NCBI RefSeq assembly: GCF_014656355.1
Contig: NZ_BNCG01000015.1
Location: forward strand, 41,007 to 105,006
Source: Camelimonas fluminis
Lineage (GTDB): Bacteria > Pseudomonadota > Alphaproteobacteria > Rhizobiales > Beijerinckiaceae
Direction: 5' to 3'
Length of the DNA: 64,000 bases
The notes beneath the pieces were generated by a model. The model was not told the DNA's origin and made no database searches. It saw nothing but the letters and a program-made list of their open reading frames with translations. Position numbers and translations under genes: made by a program. The first letter of the stretch is position 1. Every line of letters begins with the position of its first letter. Of the stretch, positions 52,278-61,331 are shown piece by piece.

Positions 52278-53901
52278 GAGCCTGCTCCCTCTCGCCGGCG
52301 CCAAGACGCTCTTTCTTCAAAACAATGCCCGCCTGTTCGCGGTCCCAGGCGTCGCCGGTGACGCCATCGGCGCGCAGCAGGTGCTTCTGCACCTTTTCCG
52401 TCGGCGTGCGCGGCAGGTCGTCCATGATGCGGAAATAGCGGGGCACCATGAAATGGGCGAGGCGCGGCGTCAGGAACGCCACCAGATCCGGAAGATCAAT
52501 GGCGCGACCCGGCGCCGGCGCCACAACCGCCATCACCTCGTCCTCGCCAAACTCGCTTGGCACAGCGACGACCGCCGCATCGCGCACGTCGGGATGGGCG
52601 ACAATCTCCTTCTCGACCTCGAAGGACGAGATGTTCTCCCCGCGGCGGCGGATGGCGTCCTTCATGCGATCGACGAAGAAGAAATTGCCGGCCTCATCGC
52701 GCCGGAAGGCGTCGCCCGTATGGAACCAGCCGTTACGCCACGCTTTCGCCGTTGCCTCCGGATTGCGGTGATAGCCGTGGTTGAGCGCCCACGGCATATC
52801 GGCCCGGATGATCAGTTCGCCGGTTTCGCCGTGCGCCACTTCGCAGTCGTTTTCATCGACGATGCGCAACTCAACGCCCGGGCGCGGGCGGCCGCAGGTG
52901 CCGCGAACCGGCGGATCAACGACAAACAGCGGCGAGGACGTCTCAGTCATGTTAAAGCTGGTCATGACCGTGACGCCAAACCTGTCGGCGAATTCGCGTT
53001 GCTGGTCAGACAGCGGCACCATCACCACCTTCTTCAGGGAATGGTTGCGGTCGTCAGGCGATGGCGGTTCTTTCAGGAGGAAGGGCGTCATGGCGCCGAG
53101 CAGAATGGTGTGCGTCACCTCAAAGCGGCGCACCACGCTCCAGAAATCCTGGGTGCGGAAGGATTCAACCAGCGCAAATGAGCCGCCGCGCATCAGCGAC
53201 GCCCAGATGGGACCGGCGCCGCCCATATGGAACATGGGCAGGGTGACCAGCGTCCGGTCCGACGGCAGCATGGAGCTGTTCGGAATGAAGGTGGACCACA
53301 CCTGCAACGCCGACGACAGCACCCCTTTGGATGGCCCCGTGGTGCCTGACGTATAAATGACCGACAACGTATCCCAGGGCGCGATCTCCCGCTCCGGGTC
53401 GCTCAGGCGGGCGCCGTCGCCCTGTAACGCCTCGGCCGGCAGGAAATTGAGCCCGGCCGCCGTTTTGACCGGCGCGCCGCCCACCGTCACCACGTCCCGC
53501 AACGCCGCCGTATCCACGTCGGCGAGGCGGTCGGCGAGCCGGGCGTCGGCGACCATGAGCCGGGCGCCGGAATTCTCGATGACATGCGCCAGCAGGCCGC
53601 CGCGATAGCCGGTGTTGATGGGCACATAGACCGCGCCCAGATAGTTCAGCGCGAACATGACGCGGACGCAGTCGCGCCCGTTCGACAGCCAGCTCAGAAC
53701 GAAATCGCCCTGTCTGACGCCAAGCGCCTGCAGGGCCGCCGCACAATTGCGCACTTCGTCGCGCAGGCGGCCGAATGTCCATGCCTCGCCATCGGCGTAA
53801 ACAACGAACACGTCGCCGCCAATCTCCCTGGCGTGTCGGTCGATCAGGTCGCGCGCCACGCAGACGTCACGCGGCGGCATACGGGGATCTGCACGGGTCA
53901 T
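52264..53901 (-). CDS. Acyl-CoA ligase, CaiC-like, paralogue of 45440-47101
   Basis: A 545-residue ANL ligase with VIYTSGTTGPSKGVL, FNMTETSSP, DRMKDAIRRRGENISSFEVE and the catalytic PTEKVQKHLLR. It parallels the ligase at 45440 along its whole length (for example LNYLGAVYVPIN and the GENISS region), indicating duplication followed by divergence. GAGGAGG precedes the ATG at 53901. Its stop overlaps the second-type carboxyltransferase gene by 14 bases, the same overlap length as in the other module. It would make the acyl-CoA substrate for the carboxyltransferases. Confidence 0.92.
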   Translation of the reverse strand: MTRADPRMPPRDVCVARDLIDRHAREIGGDVFVVYADGEAWTFGRLRDEVRNCAAALQALGVRQGDFVLSWLSNGRDCVRVMFALNYLGAVYVPINTGYRGGLLAHVIENSGARLMVADARLADRLADVDTAALRDVVTVGGAPVKTAAGLNFLPAEALQGDGARLSDPEREIAPWDTLSVIYTSGTTGPSKGVLSSALQVWSTFIPNSSMLPSDRTLVTLPMFHMGGAGPIWASLMRGGSFALVESFRTQDFWSVVRRFEVTHTILLGAMTPFLLKEPPSPDDRNHSLKKVVMVPLSDQQREFADRFGVTVMTSFNMTETSSPLFVVDPPVRGTCGRPRPGVELRIVDENDCEVAHGETGELIIRADMPWALNHGYHRNPEATAKAWRNGWFHTGDAFRRDEAGNFFFVDRMKDAIRRRGENISSFEVEKEIVAHPDVRDAAVVAVPSEFGEDEVMAVVAPAPGRAIDLPDLVAFLTPRLAHFMVPRYFRIMDDLPRTPTEKVQKHLLRADGVTGDAWDREQAGIVLKKERLGAGEREQAHAIR

Positions 53902-53929
53902 GCCGGACCTCCTCTTGTTGCGACGGCTT

Positions 53930-55498
53930 TCAGCCGATGGACACATTCTCGAAGCGGGGACGGCCGAGGAGGTTCGGGGTAAAGCCCTGCACCTTTTTGT
54001 TCATGGCGACCACGTTGGGGTCGAAGGCCAAAGGCACATAGACGGCGTGTTCAGCGGCGATGCGCTGCACCTTCGCCAGCGCGGTCTGACGCGCCTCCCG
54101 GGTGGCGCCGACGCGCGATGCGGCCAGCGCCGCCTCCATGCCCGGAATTTCCTGGCGGCCGCCGTTATAGGGCGAGGTTTTGCCGAAGATGGTATAGGGG
54201 ACCATCGACGGGTCAGGCCGCGACGTAATGGCGGCGATGAAGCTGTCGACGGCGCGCTGGAAGAAGAAAGCGTTGGACGCTTCTGCGACGGTGGCCGCGC
54301 GCAGTTTGGCGTTGATCCCCACCTTTCGCCACATCTCCATCAGCACTTCCTGGCGTTGCACCGCCGCCTGATCGGCATAGCCAATGGCGGTGAACTCCAC
54401 TTGCGGCGAGCCGGCCTGCTTCAGCAGGAAGCGCGCCTTGTCGGGGTCGTAGGCCAGCAGATCAGCAGCGGCCCTGTCGAAGGGCCAGTATTTCTGCGGA
54501 TAACAGGTGGAGGCCGGCTCACCGAGCCCGGCCAGGGTCGCCTTGTTGAAAAGCTCCCGGTTGACGGCAAGATTCATGGCCTGGCGCACGCGCAGTTCAT
54601 TGAACGGTGGCCTGGAGAAATCCATGTAGACCATATGCAGGTACAGCGAGGGTTCGCTGGAAACCTCCAGCTTGCCGCCCTTTTGCAGCACCACCCGCTG
54701 CATTGGCGGCACATTGAGCACCATGTCGTTTTCGCCAGCGATGACCGAACGCACGCCGGTCGCCACCTCGGTGATGACGCGCAGGTTCAGGCGCGCCACC
54801 TTCGGCTGTTCGCGGTTCCAGTAATCGGGATTGCGTTCGTAAGCCACGAGCGCGTTGTTCTCCCATTTGACGAATTTCCATGGACCGGCGCCGACCGGGT
54901 TCCGGTCAACAGCGCCGCCGCCGGCCTGGATGGCTTTCGGGGACACCATCATGCCGGCGCGATCGGTCAGCACCAGCGGCAGCGACCTGTCAGGCGATTT
55001 CAGCTTCAGGATAATGGTCGTGGGGCCGCTGGTCTCAACACTGGCCACGGAGGCCAGATCCACCTTGATGTTGGATTTCTCGTCGGAGCGGCTCCGGTCG
55101 AGATTGAACTTCACCGCCTCCGCGTCGAGCGGCGTCCCGTCGTGAAATTTGAGCCCGGGACGCAATTGCAGCGCCAGGGTGAGTTCGTCGCGATATTCCC
55201 AGGAGCTGGCCAGCCCGGGTTTCGGCTCCAGGGTCGCCGACTCCCACTGGACCAGCGTGTCATACACCGGAAACAGAAACTGGTGATCGCCGCCGCTCCG
55301 GCCGGTGACCGGGTCCAGCGTCGAGGGATTGACGTTGATGGAAACCCGCAACGCATCAGCCTGCTGGGCTGCGGCCGGACGGGCGCCTGGCAAATGAAAG
55401 GCCAGGGTCGCGGCCGTCGCCGCGCCAAGGCCAAGCAGTCCGCGGCGGTTGAGTTCGGGGCCGGCGGCCCGTCCATCGGGAATACGCTGATCGCTCAT
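53930..55498 (-). CDS. Family 5 (peptide/nickel/opine-type) substrate-binding protein with Tat signal
   Basis: A 522-residue type II periplasmic receptor of the DppA/OppA/NikA class. NRRGLLGLGAATAATLAF at ~17-34 is a twin-arginine signal ending ARPAAAQ. The family signature is visible as LRPGLKFHDGTPLDAEAVKF and later NPVGAGPWKFVKW and VRQAMNLAVNRELF. GGGGAGG precedes the ATG. It lies between a carboxyltransferase gene and a ligase gene (28 bases to the ligase), with no permease genes. Its ligand is presumably the substrate entering this pathway (inference). Confidence 0.92.
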   Translation of the reverse strand: MSDQRIPDGRAAGPELNRRGLLGLGAATAATLAFHLPGARPAAAQQADALRVSINVNPSTLDPVTGRSGGDHQFLFPVYDTLVQWESATLEPKPGLASSWEYRDELTLALQLRPGLKFHDGTPLDAEAVKFNLDRSRSDEKSNIKVDLASVASVETSGPTTIILKLKSPDRSLPLVLTDRAGMMVSPKAIQAGGGAVDRNPVGAGPWKFVKWENNALVAYERNPDYWNREQPKVARLNLRVITEVATGVRSVIAGENDMVLNVPPMQRVVLQKGGKLEVSSEPSLYLHMVYMDFSRPPFNELRVRQAMNLAVNRELFNKATLAGLGEPASTCYPQKYWPFDRAAADLLAYDPDKARFLLKQAGSPQVEFTAIGYADQAAVQRQEVLMEMWRKVGINAKLRAATVAEASNAFFFQRAVDSFIAAITSRPDPSMVPYTIFGKTSPYNGGRQEIPGMEAALAASRVGATREARQTALAKVQRIAAEHAVYVPLAFDPNVVAMNKKVQGFTPNLLGRPRFENVSIG

Positions 55499-55554
55499 GT
55501 TTTCCTCCCCGGACGGCTGTTTCGCCGCCTCGATTTCTGGTTTCTCGCCTGGCG

Positions 55555-57210
55555 TCAGATGGGCGAGATGTCGTGGAACTTCGGCGGCGCCGACGATGCG
55601 CTGCGGCGCGGCGCCGTGCGGGCCAGCGCCTCGATCAGGACCGGCCGGGTGTCGCGCGGATCGATGATATCGTCGACGCCGAAGCCTTCAGCCGCGGCAA
55701 GCGGGCTGACCCGGCTGCGGAATTTTCCGATCAGCTCGGCGCGTCGGGCGCCGGGGTTTTCCGCGGCGTCGATGTCCTTGCGGAAAGCCACGTCGACGGC
55801 GCCTTCGATCGACATGGCGCAAATCTCGGCGGTCGGCCACGCCACGGTGAGGTCAGCGCCAAACGTCCGGCCGCCATTCATGGCGATGAAGCCAAGGCCG
55901 TAACCCTTGCGCAGGATCACCGAAAGACGCGGCACCGTCGCCCGGCCAAGCTCGTAGATAATGCGGGCGCTGCGCAAGGCGAGGCCGGAGCGCTCCGCCG
56001 GGGAGCCCACATGAAATCCCGGAATGTCGACGAAAAACACCAGCGGCAACCCGAAGGCGTCGCAAACGGAAATGAAATGGGCGACCTTTTCACAGGCCGG
56101 ACTGTCGAGCGTGCCGGCGAAATGCTTTGGCTGGTTGGCGATAATCCCGACAGGCCGTCCATCCAGCCGGGCGAGCGCCGTCACCACATTGCGCGCATAG
56201 CCTGGCTTCAGTTCGAAGATGCTGCCGCGATCGGCCACCGCCTCCATCACCTTGCGGACGTCATAGGCCCGGCGTGAATTGGGCGGAACCATCTCCAGCA
56301 GCGCCGCGTCGCGCCGGTCAACCGGATCGTCGCAGGGGTGAACCGGCAACGGCGCGCGGGCGTTGGACGGGAAATAGCTGAGATAACGCCGGATGGCCGC
56401 GAGCGCTTCGACATCGGAGTCCACCGCCAGATCAGCGATGCCATACCGGTCGACCTGCGCCGAGGCGCCGCCAAGCTCTTCCTTGTCCAGGTCCTCGCCG
56501 GTCGCCGCTTTGACCAGCGCCGGCCCGGCGATGCCCATGGTCGAGGTTCCGCGCACCATGACCACGAAATCGGCCAGGGCGGCGAAGTTCGACGGACCGG
56601 CGAAGCCCGGCCCCATCATGGCGGCGCAGATGGGCGTCCAGCCGGACAGATCAACCATTTTCTTGAAGGGCGTCGACACGCCGGCGAAGTGGCGACTGTC
56701 CAGCCCTTCCTGGATGCGATGACCGCCGCCGTCCATCAGCGACACATAAGGCAAACCGTGATCGATGGCATACTGGATGGCGCGCGCGCTTTTCAGGCCG
56801 CCGGCCTTGCCGCTGCTGCCGCCCATGACGGAGAAATCGGTGGCGGACACCACCACGGGGCGACCGTCAACCCGCACATCTCCGGTGATGACGCCGTCGG
56901 CCGGCGCGTCCGGCGTTTCGCCATGTTCCGGCAGCGGCCGCACCAGAGCGCCCGCTTCGCGGAAACTTCCGGGATCGCCAAATGCGGCGATGCGCTCGCG
57001 CGCCGAAAGTTTGCCAAGGGCATGTTGACGCACGACGGCCTGACGACGCGCCTCATCGCCGCCCGTTGCCCGCGCCTGTTCAATGCGCGCCAGAATGTCA
57101 GCTACGGCGAGATCCGCGCCAGGTCCCGCCGCCAGCGGCGCCCCGGCGTCGACCGCCCCCGGGCGGGGTTGCGCCACGCGTGAACGTCCCGCCGTCTCTG
57201 GCGTTTCCAT
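55555..57210 (-). CDS. Acyl-CoA carboxylase carboxyltransferase subunit, first gene of the block
   Basis: A 551-residue carboxyltransferase, paralogous to that at 47136-48698: SATDFSVMGGSSGKAGG, LMDGGGHRIQEG, GPGFAGPSNFAA in the first half and IIANQPKHFAGTLDS, FVDIPGFHVGSPAE, VILRKGYGLGFIAMNGG in the second. It has an extra ~30 residue Ala/Gly/Pro-rich N terminus. GGGAGGGG precedes the ATG at 57210. It heads the leftward operon that continues with a binding protein, ligase, second carboxyltransferase and biotinyl domain. Paired inverted repeats lie about 120-145 bases upstream. Confidence 0.92.
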   Translation of the reverse strand: METPETAGRSRVAQPRPGAVDAGAPLAAGPGADLAVADILARIEQARATGGDEARRQAVVRQHALGKLSARERIAAFGDPGSFREAGALVRPLPEHGETPDAPADGVITGDVRVDGRPVVVSATDFSVMGGSSGKAGGLKSARAIQYAIDHGLPYVSLMDGGGHRIQEGLDSRHFAGVSTPFKKMVDLSGWTPICAAMMGPGFAGPSNFAALADFVVMVRGTSTMGIAGPALVKAATGEDLDKEELGGASAQVDRYGIADLAVDSDVEALAAIRRYLSYFPSNARAPLPVHPCDDPVDRRDAALLEMVPPNSRRAYDVRKVMEAVADRGSIFELKPGYARNVVTALARLDGRPVGIIANQPKHFAGTLDSPACEKVAHFISVCDAFGLPLVFFVDIPGFHVGSPAERSGLALRSARIIYELGRATVPRLSVILRKGYGLGFIAMNGGRTFGADLTVAWPTAEICAMSIEGAVDVAFRKDIDAAENPGARRAELIGKFRSRVSPLAAAEGFGVDDIIDPRDTRPVLIEALARTAPRRSASSAPPKFHDISPI

Positions 57211-57326
57211 GTTCCCCTCCCTGATCCGTCGTCGCAGGTCTTGTCCGCGCGCTGCTTCCCTGCCCGCACTCCCCGGCCCGGCGTCCGGCCGGCTTGCCCC
57301 TGGCCGGGGCTCGCAGAGAACTAACC

Positions 57327-57356
57327 ATAACGTTTGTTATCTTACTTCAACGTAAG
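57327..57356. promoter_or_regulatory. Two adjacent inverted repeats upstream of the acyl-CoA block
   Basis: ATAAC and GTTAT arms around GTTT (57327-57340) are immediately followed by CTTAC and GTAAG arms around six bases (57341-57356). Their position before the first gene of the operon suggests a tandem operator. They differ in sequence from the palindrome at 48796. Confidence 0.5.
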
Positions 57357-57479
57357 TTACAATACGAGATCGTCACAAGCAGCCGGGATCTGGGGGAATG
57401 TGTCACGGCAAGCGATCCGGAGCATGGGGACGGCCGGCGGCGGCATGGGCGACTGCCGGCGGCGGCATGAACGACTGCC

Positions 57480-58072
57480 GGCGGCGCCTGGCGCCCCGAC
57501 GCGGGCGATGGCGTCAGCCGCCGCTTCACGGCGGTTCGCCGGATATGGGGCAACCTCGCCATCGATCGGCAGAGCCTGCAACGGCGCCTGGGCAATCACG
57601 CAGAGCCGGCCAGCGATATCGCTTTGTTCATGGCGGATGTGGACCGGGCGCCCGACGTCGCTCCCGACACACGCACCATGTATGCCGTGAATTGCCCGGC
57701 GCCCTGCACGCCGGGAGCCAAATCGCCCGGCTCAACGCCGCGATCACCGAAGAAGCGCTGTTGCGGCTGCACGACGCGCGCCATGCGCCAATATCGCTAC
57801 AGCCACTCCAGGGCTGCAAGGGACGGATTGGCTGGAGCGCGGCCGCCGCCGCGTTTGAACCTGCCCGCTGCGCCGGCAAACGCATCGCCGTCAACGCTGG
57901 CCTGCTGAGCCATGGCGTCGCCGAGCCGCAACCGGGTCTGATGGCCTGGCGCAGCGCTGTCATCGCCAATGCGCTGGCGCGGCGGAAGGCGTTCGACGCG
58001 GAGCGGCCGGAAGCCGTGGTCCAGTGGCCCGACAGCACGCCGCAAGGCGCCGAAGCCGGCGGCAAGGCCTGA
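57480..58072 (+). pseudogene. Unrecognised coding region, apparently frameshifted
   Basis: Codon-position bias suggests plus-strand coding here. One frame reads IWGNLAIDRQSLQRRLG and MADVDRAPDVAPDTRTMYAV up to about 57680. A second frame then continues as RELPGALHAGSQIARLNAAI and runs to a stop at 58072 (with GKRIAVNAGLLSHGVAEPQP and RPEAVVQWPDS). No single frame with a plausible start covers the whole. I do not recognise the family. Either a frameshift has occurred or two short genes overlap. Confidence 0.35.
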
Positions 58073-58176
58073 ACGCGCTGCGGGAAACGCCACGACGGAC
58101 GGCCGCCTGTCAGCAAGCCGTCGCAGGAGGGCACAACCTGTCGCCGACGCCCGCCAGGACACGCCTTGCAACCCGA

Positions 58177-58521
58177 TCAACCGCCGGTGGCGATGACGCG
58201 GATCTTCAGCGGCGCGCCGCCAGCGGCAATCGCCAGCAGAAGGTCGATATTCGGGTGTGCGCCTGGACGGTTGCGCGCATCCGCGGTGTGCTCGGCGAAC
58301 ACCGCAAGGCCATGTTCCGCCGCCTTCACTTCGAGCGCGCCAAAGGTCTGCCCGAGGTATTGGTAGACAGCCAGTGAGCCTTGCTTGCCTGGCACATTGC
58401 CAATGCTGGCGATCACGGCGTCATTGCCGTCCAGGAGGTCGATGCGCTGCACGCCATCGATCGGCGGCAATAGCTGCAGATTATCCCTGAACGTCGCGCC
58501 CGGCTGAATCATCGCCTGCAT
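58177..58521 (-). CDS. DUF2322 family protein
   Basis: A 114-residue cytoplasmic protein. The family pattern is recognisable: FRDNLQLLPPIDGVQRIDLL, then GNVPGKQGSLAVYQYL, then AEHTADAR and HPNIDLLLA. DUF2322 proteins are small, conserved in proteobacteria and of unknown function. ATG at 58521 is favoured because GGGAG lies eight bases before it; ATG at 58512 is the alternative. No obvious operon partner. Confidence 0.75.
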   Translation of the reverse strand: MQAMIQPGATFRDNLQLLPPIDGVQRIDLLDGNDAVIASIGNVPGKQGSLAVYQYLGQTFGALEVKAAEHGLAVFAEHTADARNRPGAHPNIDLLLAIAAGGAPLKIRVIATGG

Positions 58522-58714
58522 TCCCCAAACTCCCGAGTTGATGGCCCGCGGGGATGTAACATCTTGTCTGGATGCCTGCCATTGCAAGGCAGCGGGCCGC
58601 TCGCGTCCACGGGCCGGGTGGCGCGCCGCACAGATTTACGATGGACCTGGGGGCGGTTCGATGCGTCCCGCGAACCAGTTCCAGACAAAACCCTGCAGAG
58701 TCTGCGACGGCGCT

Positions 58715-59866
58715 TTATGCGGCTCGCTTCATCGGCCTGCGATCACTGTGCCGGTAGGCGCGGCTCAACGCCGGATGGTAAGGGACTACGGAGCGGCGGG
58801 ATGCCCGGGCGCTTTGCATCGCCATGTCCGCCGCCTGGAGAACGCCGCGCAGATCAGGACCCATTTGGGTCGAGCTGGCGACGCCGGAGCAAGCTTCGGC
58901 CTGTTCGTCGCCCAATTTCGCCAAAAGCCTGCCGGCGAACACGGTGGCTTCATCAAGCGTGACATTGACGAGCAGGCAGGCAATTTCATGGGCGCGCATG
59001 CGCGCCAGCATATCCGTGGGCTTCAACATTCCTGCGGCTTCACGCGCGAGGGCGAGAAGGGCGGCGTCCCGGTGCGGATCATGCGCCACGCTGACCAGGA
59101 CCAGGCAGATCTGTTGCCCATTCCGATAGCGGCTGACCACGACGCGGCCGCCCTGGCTCATGAAAGTTCCACGCCGGAGGGCGCCCGTCGCGGAATCCGC
59201 CAGCGCCATTTGAAGGCGTTTTGCCTGGCTTCTTTCGTGTGAAAGACCAAAGGCAAAGAAGGCCGCCACCAGCAGGACCGGCGATGCGAAGAGTATCAGC
59301 AGGTCAGGCACGCTGCCCGCGCTCAATGTCAGCATCAAGCGCAGCCCCGTCAGATCCTGCCCCCAGAATGCGCACAAAGAGAAAATGCCGGAAAACAGAA
59401 GCCCTGTAATGGTTAGCGGCCAGCGCGCGGCGCCTGAGGGATCAGCGCGCCAACATTCGATCGCGGACAGGAGGAAGGACCCGGCCATCATGCCGCACAA
59501 GGCCAGGATGCGCGCGCCAGCATCCTGAAACGGCGGCCAGAACGCGACGGACGCCAGCCAGATTGACGGGACGGCCACCGCAAAAGCAAGAGGTGTCCGG
59601 CGTCGCGACAGCCGCCGTGCAGCGCTGATAAACAACAGTCCGGAGAGACACATGAGGGCGCCGCCAACGGCGCTGTCGACAAGCGGCGAAAACAGACGCA
59701 GCCCGCCCGCCAGCACAATTCCGGCGCCGAAGCAGATCACCGCAGCGGCGCAATGAGCCAGCAATCTGGCGCCCCTGTCACGACGCCACAACGCCAGCAG
59801 CAGCAGTCCCTGCACGATGGCCGTGCAGCCAAGGGCAATGATAACCGAGGGTATGTCGATCGTCAC
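58715..59866 (-). CDS. Membrane protein with degenerate GGDEF domain
   Basis: A 383-residue protein. Residues 1-210 contain about seven hydrophobic segments. The C-terminal ~165 residues align with a GGDEF domain: LADSATGALRRGTFM stands for the D..TGL.NRR.F entry motif, and MLARMRAHEIACLLVN stands where (A/L)R.GGDEFA.LL should be. The catalytic GGDEF is thus replaced by RAHEI, and the Mg-binding Asp motif (D.D.FK..ND) is also missing. It cannot be a diguanylate cyclase; a c-di-GMP-independent sensor or a partner of the neighbouring active enzyme is possible. GTG start with GAGGTGG upstream. Confidence 0.75.
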   Translation of the reverse strand: MTIDIPSVIIALGCTAIVQGLLLLALWRRDRGARLLAHCAAAVICFGAGIVLAGGLRLFSPLVDSAVGGALMCLSGLLFISAARRLSRRRTPLAFAVAVPSIWLASVAFWPPFQDAGARILALCGMMAGSFLLSAIECWRADPSGAARWPLTITGLLFSGIFSLCAFWGQDLTGLRLMLTLSAGSVPDLLILFASPVLLVAAFFAFGLSHERSQAKRLQMALADSATGALRRGTFMSQGGRVVVSRYRNGQQICLVLVSVAHDPHRDAALLALAREAAGMLKPTDMLARMRAHEIACLLVNVTLDEATVFAGRLLAKLGDEQAEACSGVASSTQMGPDLRGVLQAADMAMQSARASRRSVVPYHPALSRAYRHSDRRPMKRAA

Positions 59867-60131
59867 GGACGCCCCACCTCAAACATCCCCACCAAGGTAA
59901 AAACCCGGCCGGCCGGACCTCGCTTTTGCGTCATCGTCTGGACATGCTCACCATTCGACCGCGGAACAGATACAATTTACAATATGGAAAGGATACCCAT
60001 GCCCGTCGCGTCCTGATGACGCTGCGGCAGTGCCCTCTGCACCATCAATGGTGATGGCGCGACTGGGAAGCATGCGCAGGCGCGACGTCGGCTGCCCCGG
60101 CGTTGTCGCGAAGCGTTTCTTCAGGAACGCC

Positions 60132-61331
60132 CTATCGTCCAGCCGCCGATCTGGCAGGGGCTGGCCCCTCCGCCTCCAGAGATTGGCTCCCGACCGCATA
60201 GCCGTCGCGACCAGTCTGCTTGACCCTGTAGAGCGCGACATCCGCGCTATTCAGGAGTTCTTCCGGCCCGACGCCACAGCGGCCGGAATGGGCGGCGATA
60301 CCGATGCTCACCGTCATGGGCATGCGCCGCCCCCCGGAAACCAGCGGCGCGCGTCTGACAAGAGCGATGAGATCCTGTGCGGCTTCAGTCGCGGCCGCTT
60401 CGTCCATCCCCGGAAGCAGGACGGTGAATTCGTCGCCGCCAGTTCGGGCCAGAAGGGCGGGCGCCTTCAGGATAGCACTGGCGACATCAGCAAAATGCAG
60501 CAAAGCCTGGTCGCCGGCGGCATGCCCGTGCTCGTCATTGAGGCGTTTGAAATTGTCGATATCGATGAGCATCAGGGCATAGGGGTCGTCGCTGGCGGCG
60601 GAGCGCCGCCCTGCCAGCTGCAGCTGGTTCATGAAATGGCGGCGGTTTGGCAAACCGGTGAGTTCATCAATTTCCGCCATCCGCACCATTTCGCTGTGCT
60701 GCCGGTTCATGGCGAGGACGATGAAGCCGAAATTCCAGACGACGCCACTGTAAATGACGCAAACCAGCGCATAGCTCTCGAAGGCGCTGTAAAGCGTCTG
60801 GTCAAACCCGCCAAACCAGGCGAGGACGTTCAACGTTGTCTCGATGGCGTGGCCGGCGACGCCAAGCGCAAGCGCCGCCACGGCGATGGCGCCCCCAAGA
60901 CCAATGCGCTTTTGCCCCAGCACGTAAATCGCGATCATGGCCATGGGAATGGACTGGCCCACCGCATAGACGATATTTCGCGCTTCCCAGCTTGCATATG
61001 ACGCGGCCATGCAGCTGAAGCTGCCCAGCGCGATCGCCAGGGACGTTTTCCAGCCGCCGCTCTCCCCGTAAAAATAGCGCGCGCCGACCCAGGACAGGCA
61101 AAAGCCGTAGATGATGACCGTGTTGCCAATGACCGCGGGCCAGAACGCCCCTTCATTGCCTTGCAATGAGAGGATGATTCCTCCAGCGAGCACGAAAAGC
61201 GTGGAGCCGAGCCAGATGCGCGGCGGCCGGTATGTCCGGTAAGACAGGGCGACTGCGGCCCAGATGATGCAAACCGTCAATGAATTCAGAAAGATAACGA
61301 TGTACAACGTCAAAAAATCGAGCTTTGGCAT
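60132..61331 (-). CDS. Diguanylate cyclase with seven-TM-like sensor
   Basis: A 399-residue protein. The N-terminal ~215 residues carry about seven membrane segments, a MASE-like sensor of unspecified type. The C-terminal GGDEF domain is complete: IDELTGLPNRRHF, LIDIDNFKRLNDEHGHAAGD, LARTGGDEFTVLLPG and MTVSIGIA. It should convert two GTP to c-di-GMP at the inner membrane. No RxxD inhibitory site is seen just before the motif. ATG at 61331 has a GGGGGCGG upstream; ATG at 61358 would add nine polar residues. It precedes the degenerate GGDEF gene on the same strand by 265 bases. Confidence 0.92.
   Translation of the reverse strand: MPKLDFLTLYIVIFLNSLTVCIIWAAVALSYRTYRPPRIWLGSTLFVLAGGIILSLQGNEGAFWPAVIGNTVIIYGFCLSWVGARYFYGESGGWKTSLAIALGSFSCMAASYASWEARNIVYAVGQSIPMAMIAIYVLGQKRIGLGGAIAVAALALGVAGHAIETTLNVLAWFGGFDQTLYSAFESYALVCVIYSGVVWNFGFIVLAMNRQHSEMVRMAEIDELTGLPNRRHFMNQLQLAGRRSAASDDPYALMLIDIDNFKRLNDEHGHAAGDQALLHFADVASAILKAPALLARTGGDEFTVLLPGMDEAAATEAAQDLIALVRRAPLVSGGRRMPMTVSIGIAAHSGRCGVGPEELLNSADVALYRVKQTGRDGYAVGSQSLEAEGPAPARSAAGR

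Noticed and set aside
53900..55903. 667-codon plus-strand frame
   Set aside because: Opposite the family 5 binding protein and carboxyltransferase genes, both well supported; it has no motif.
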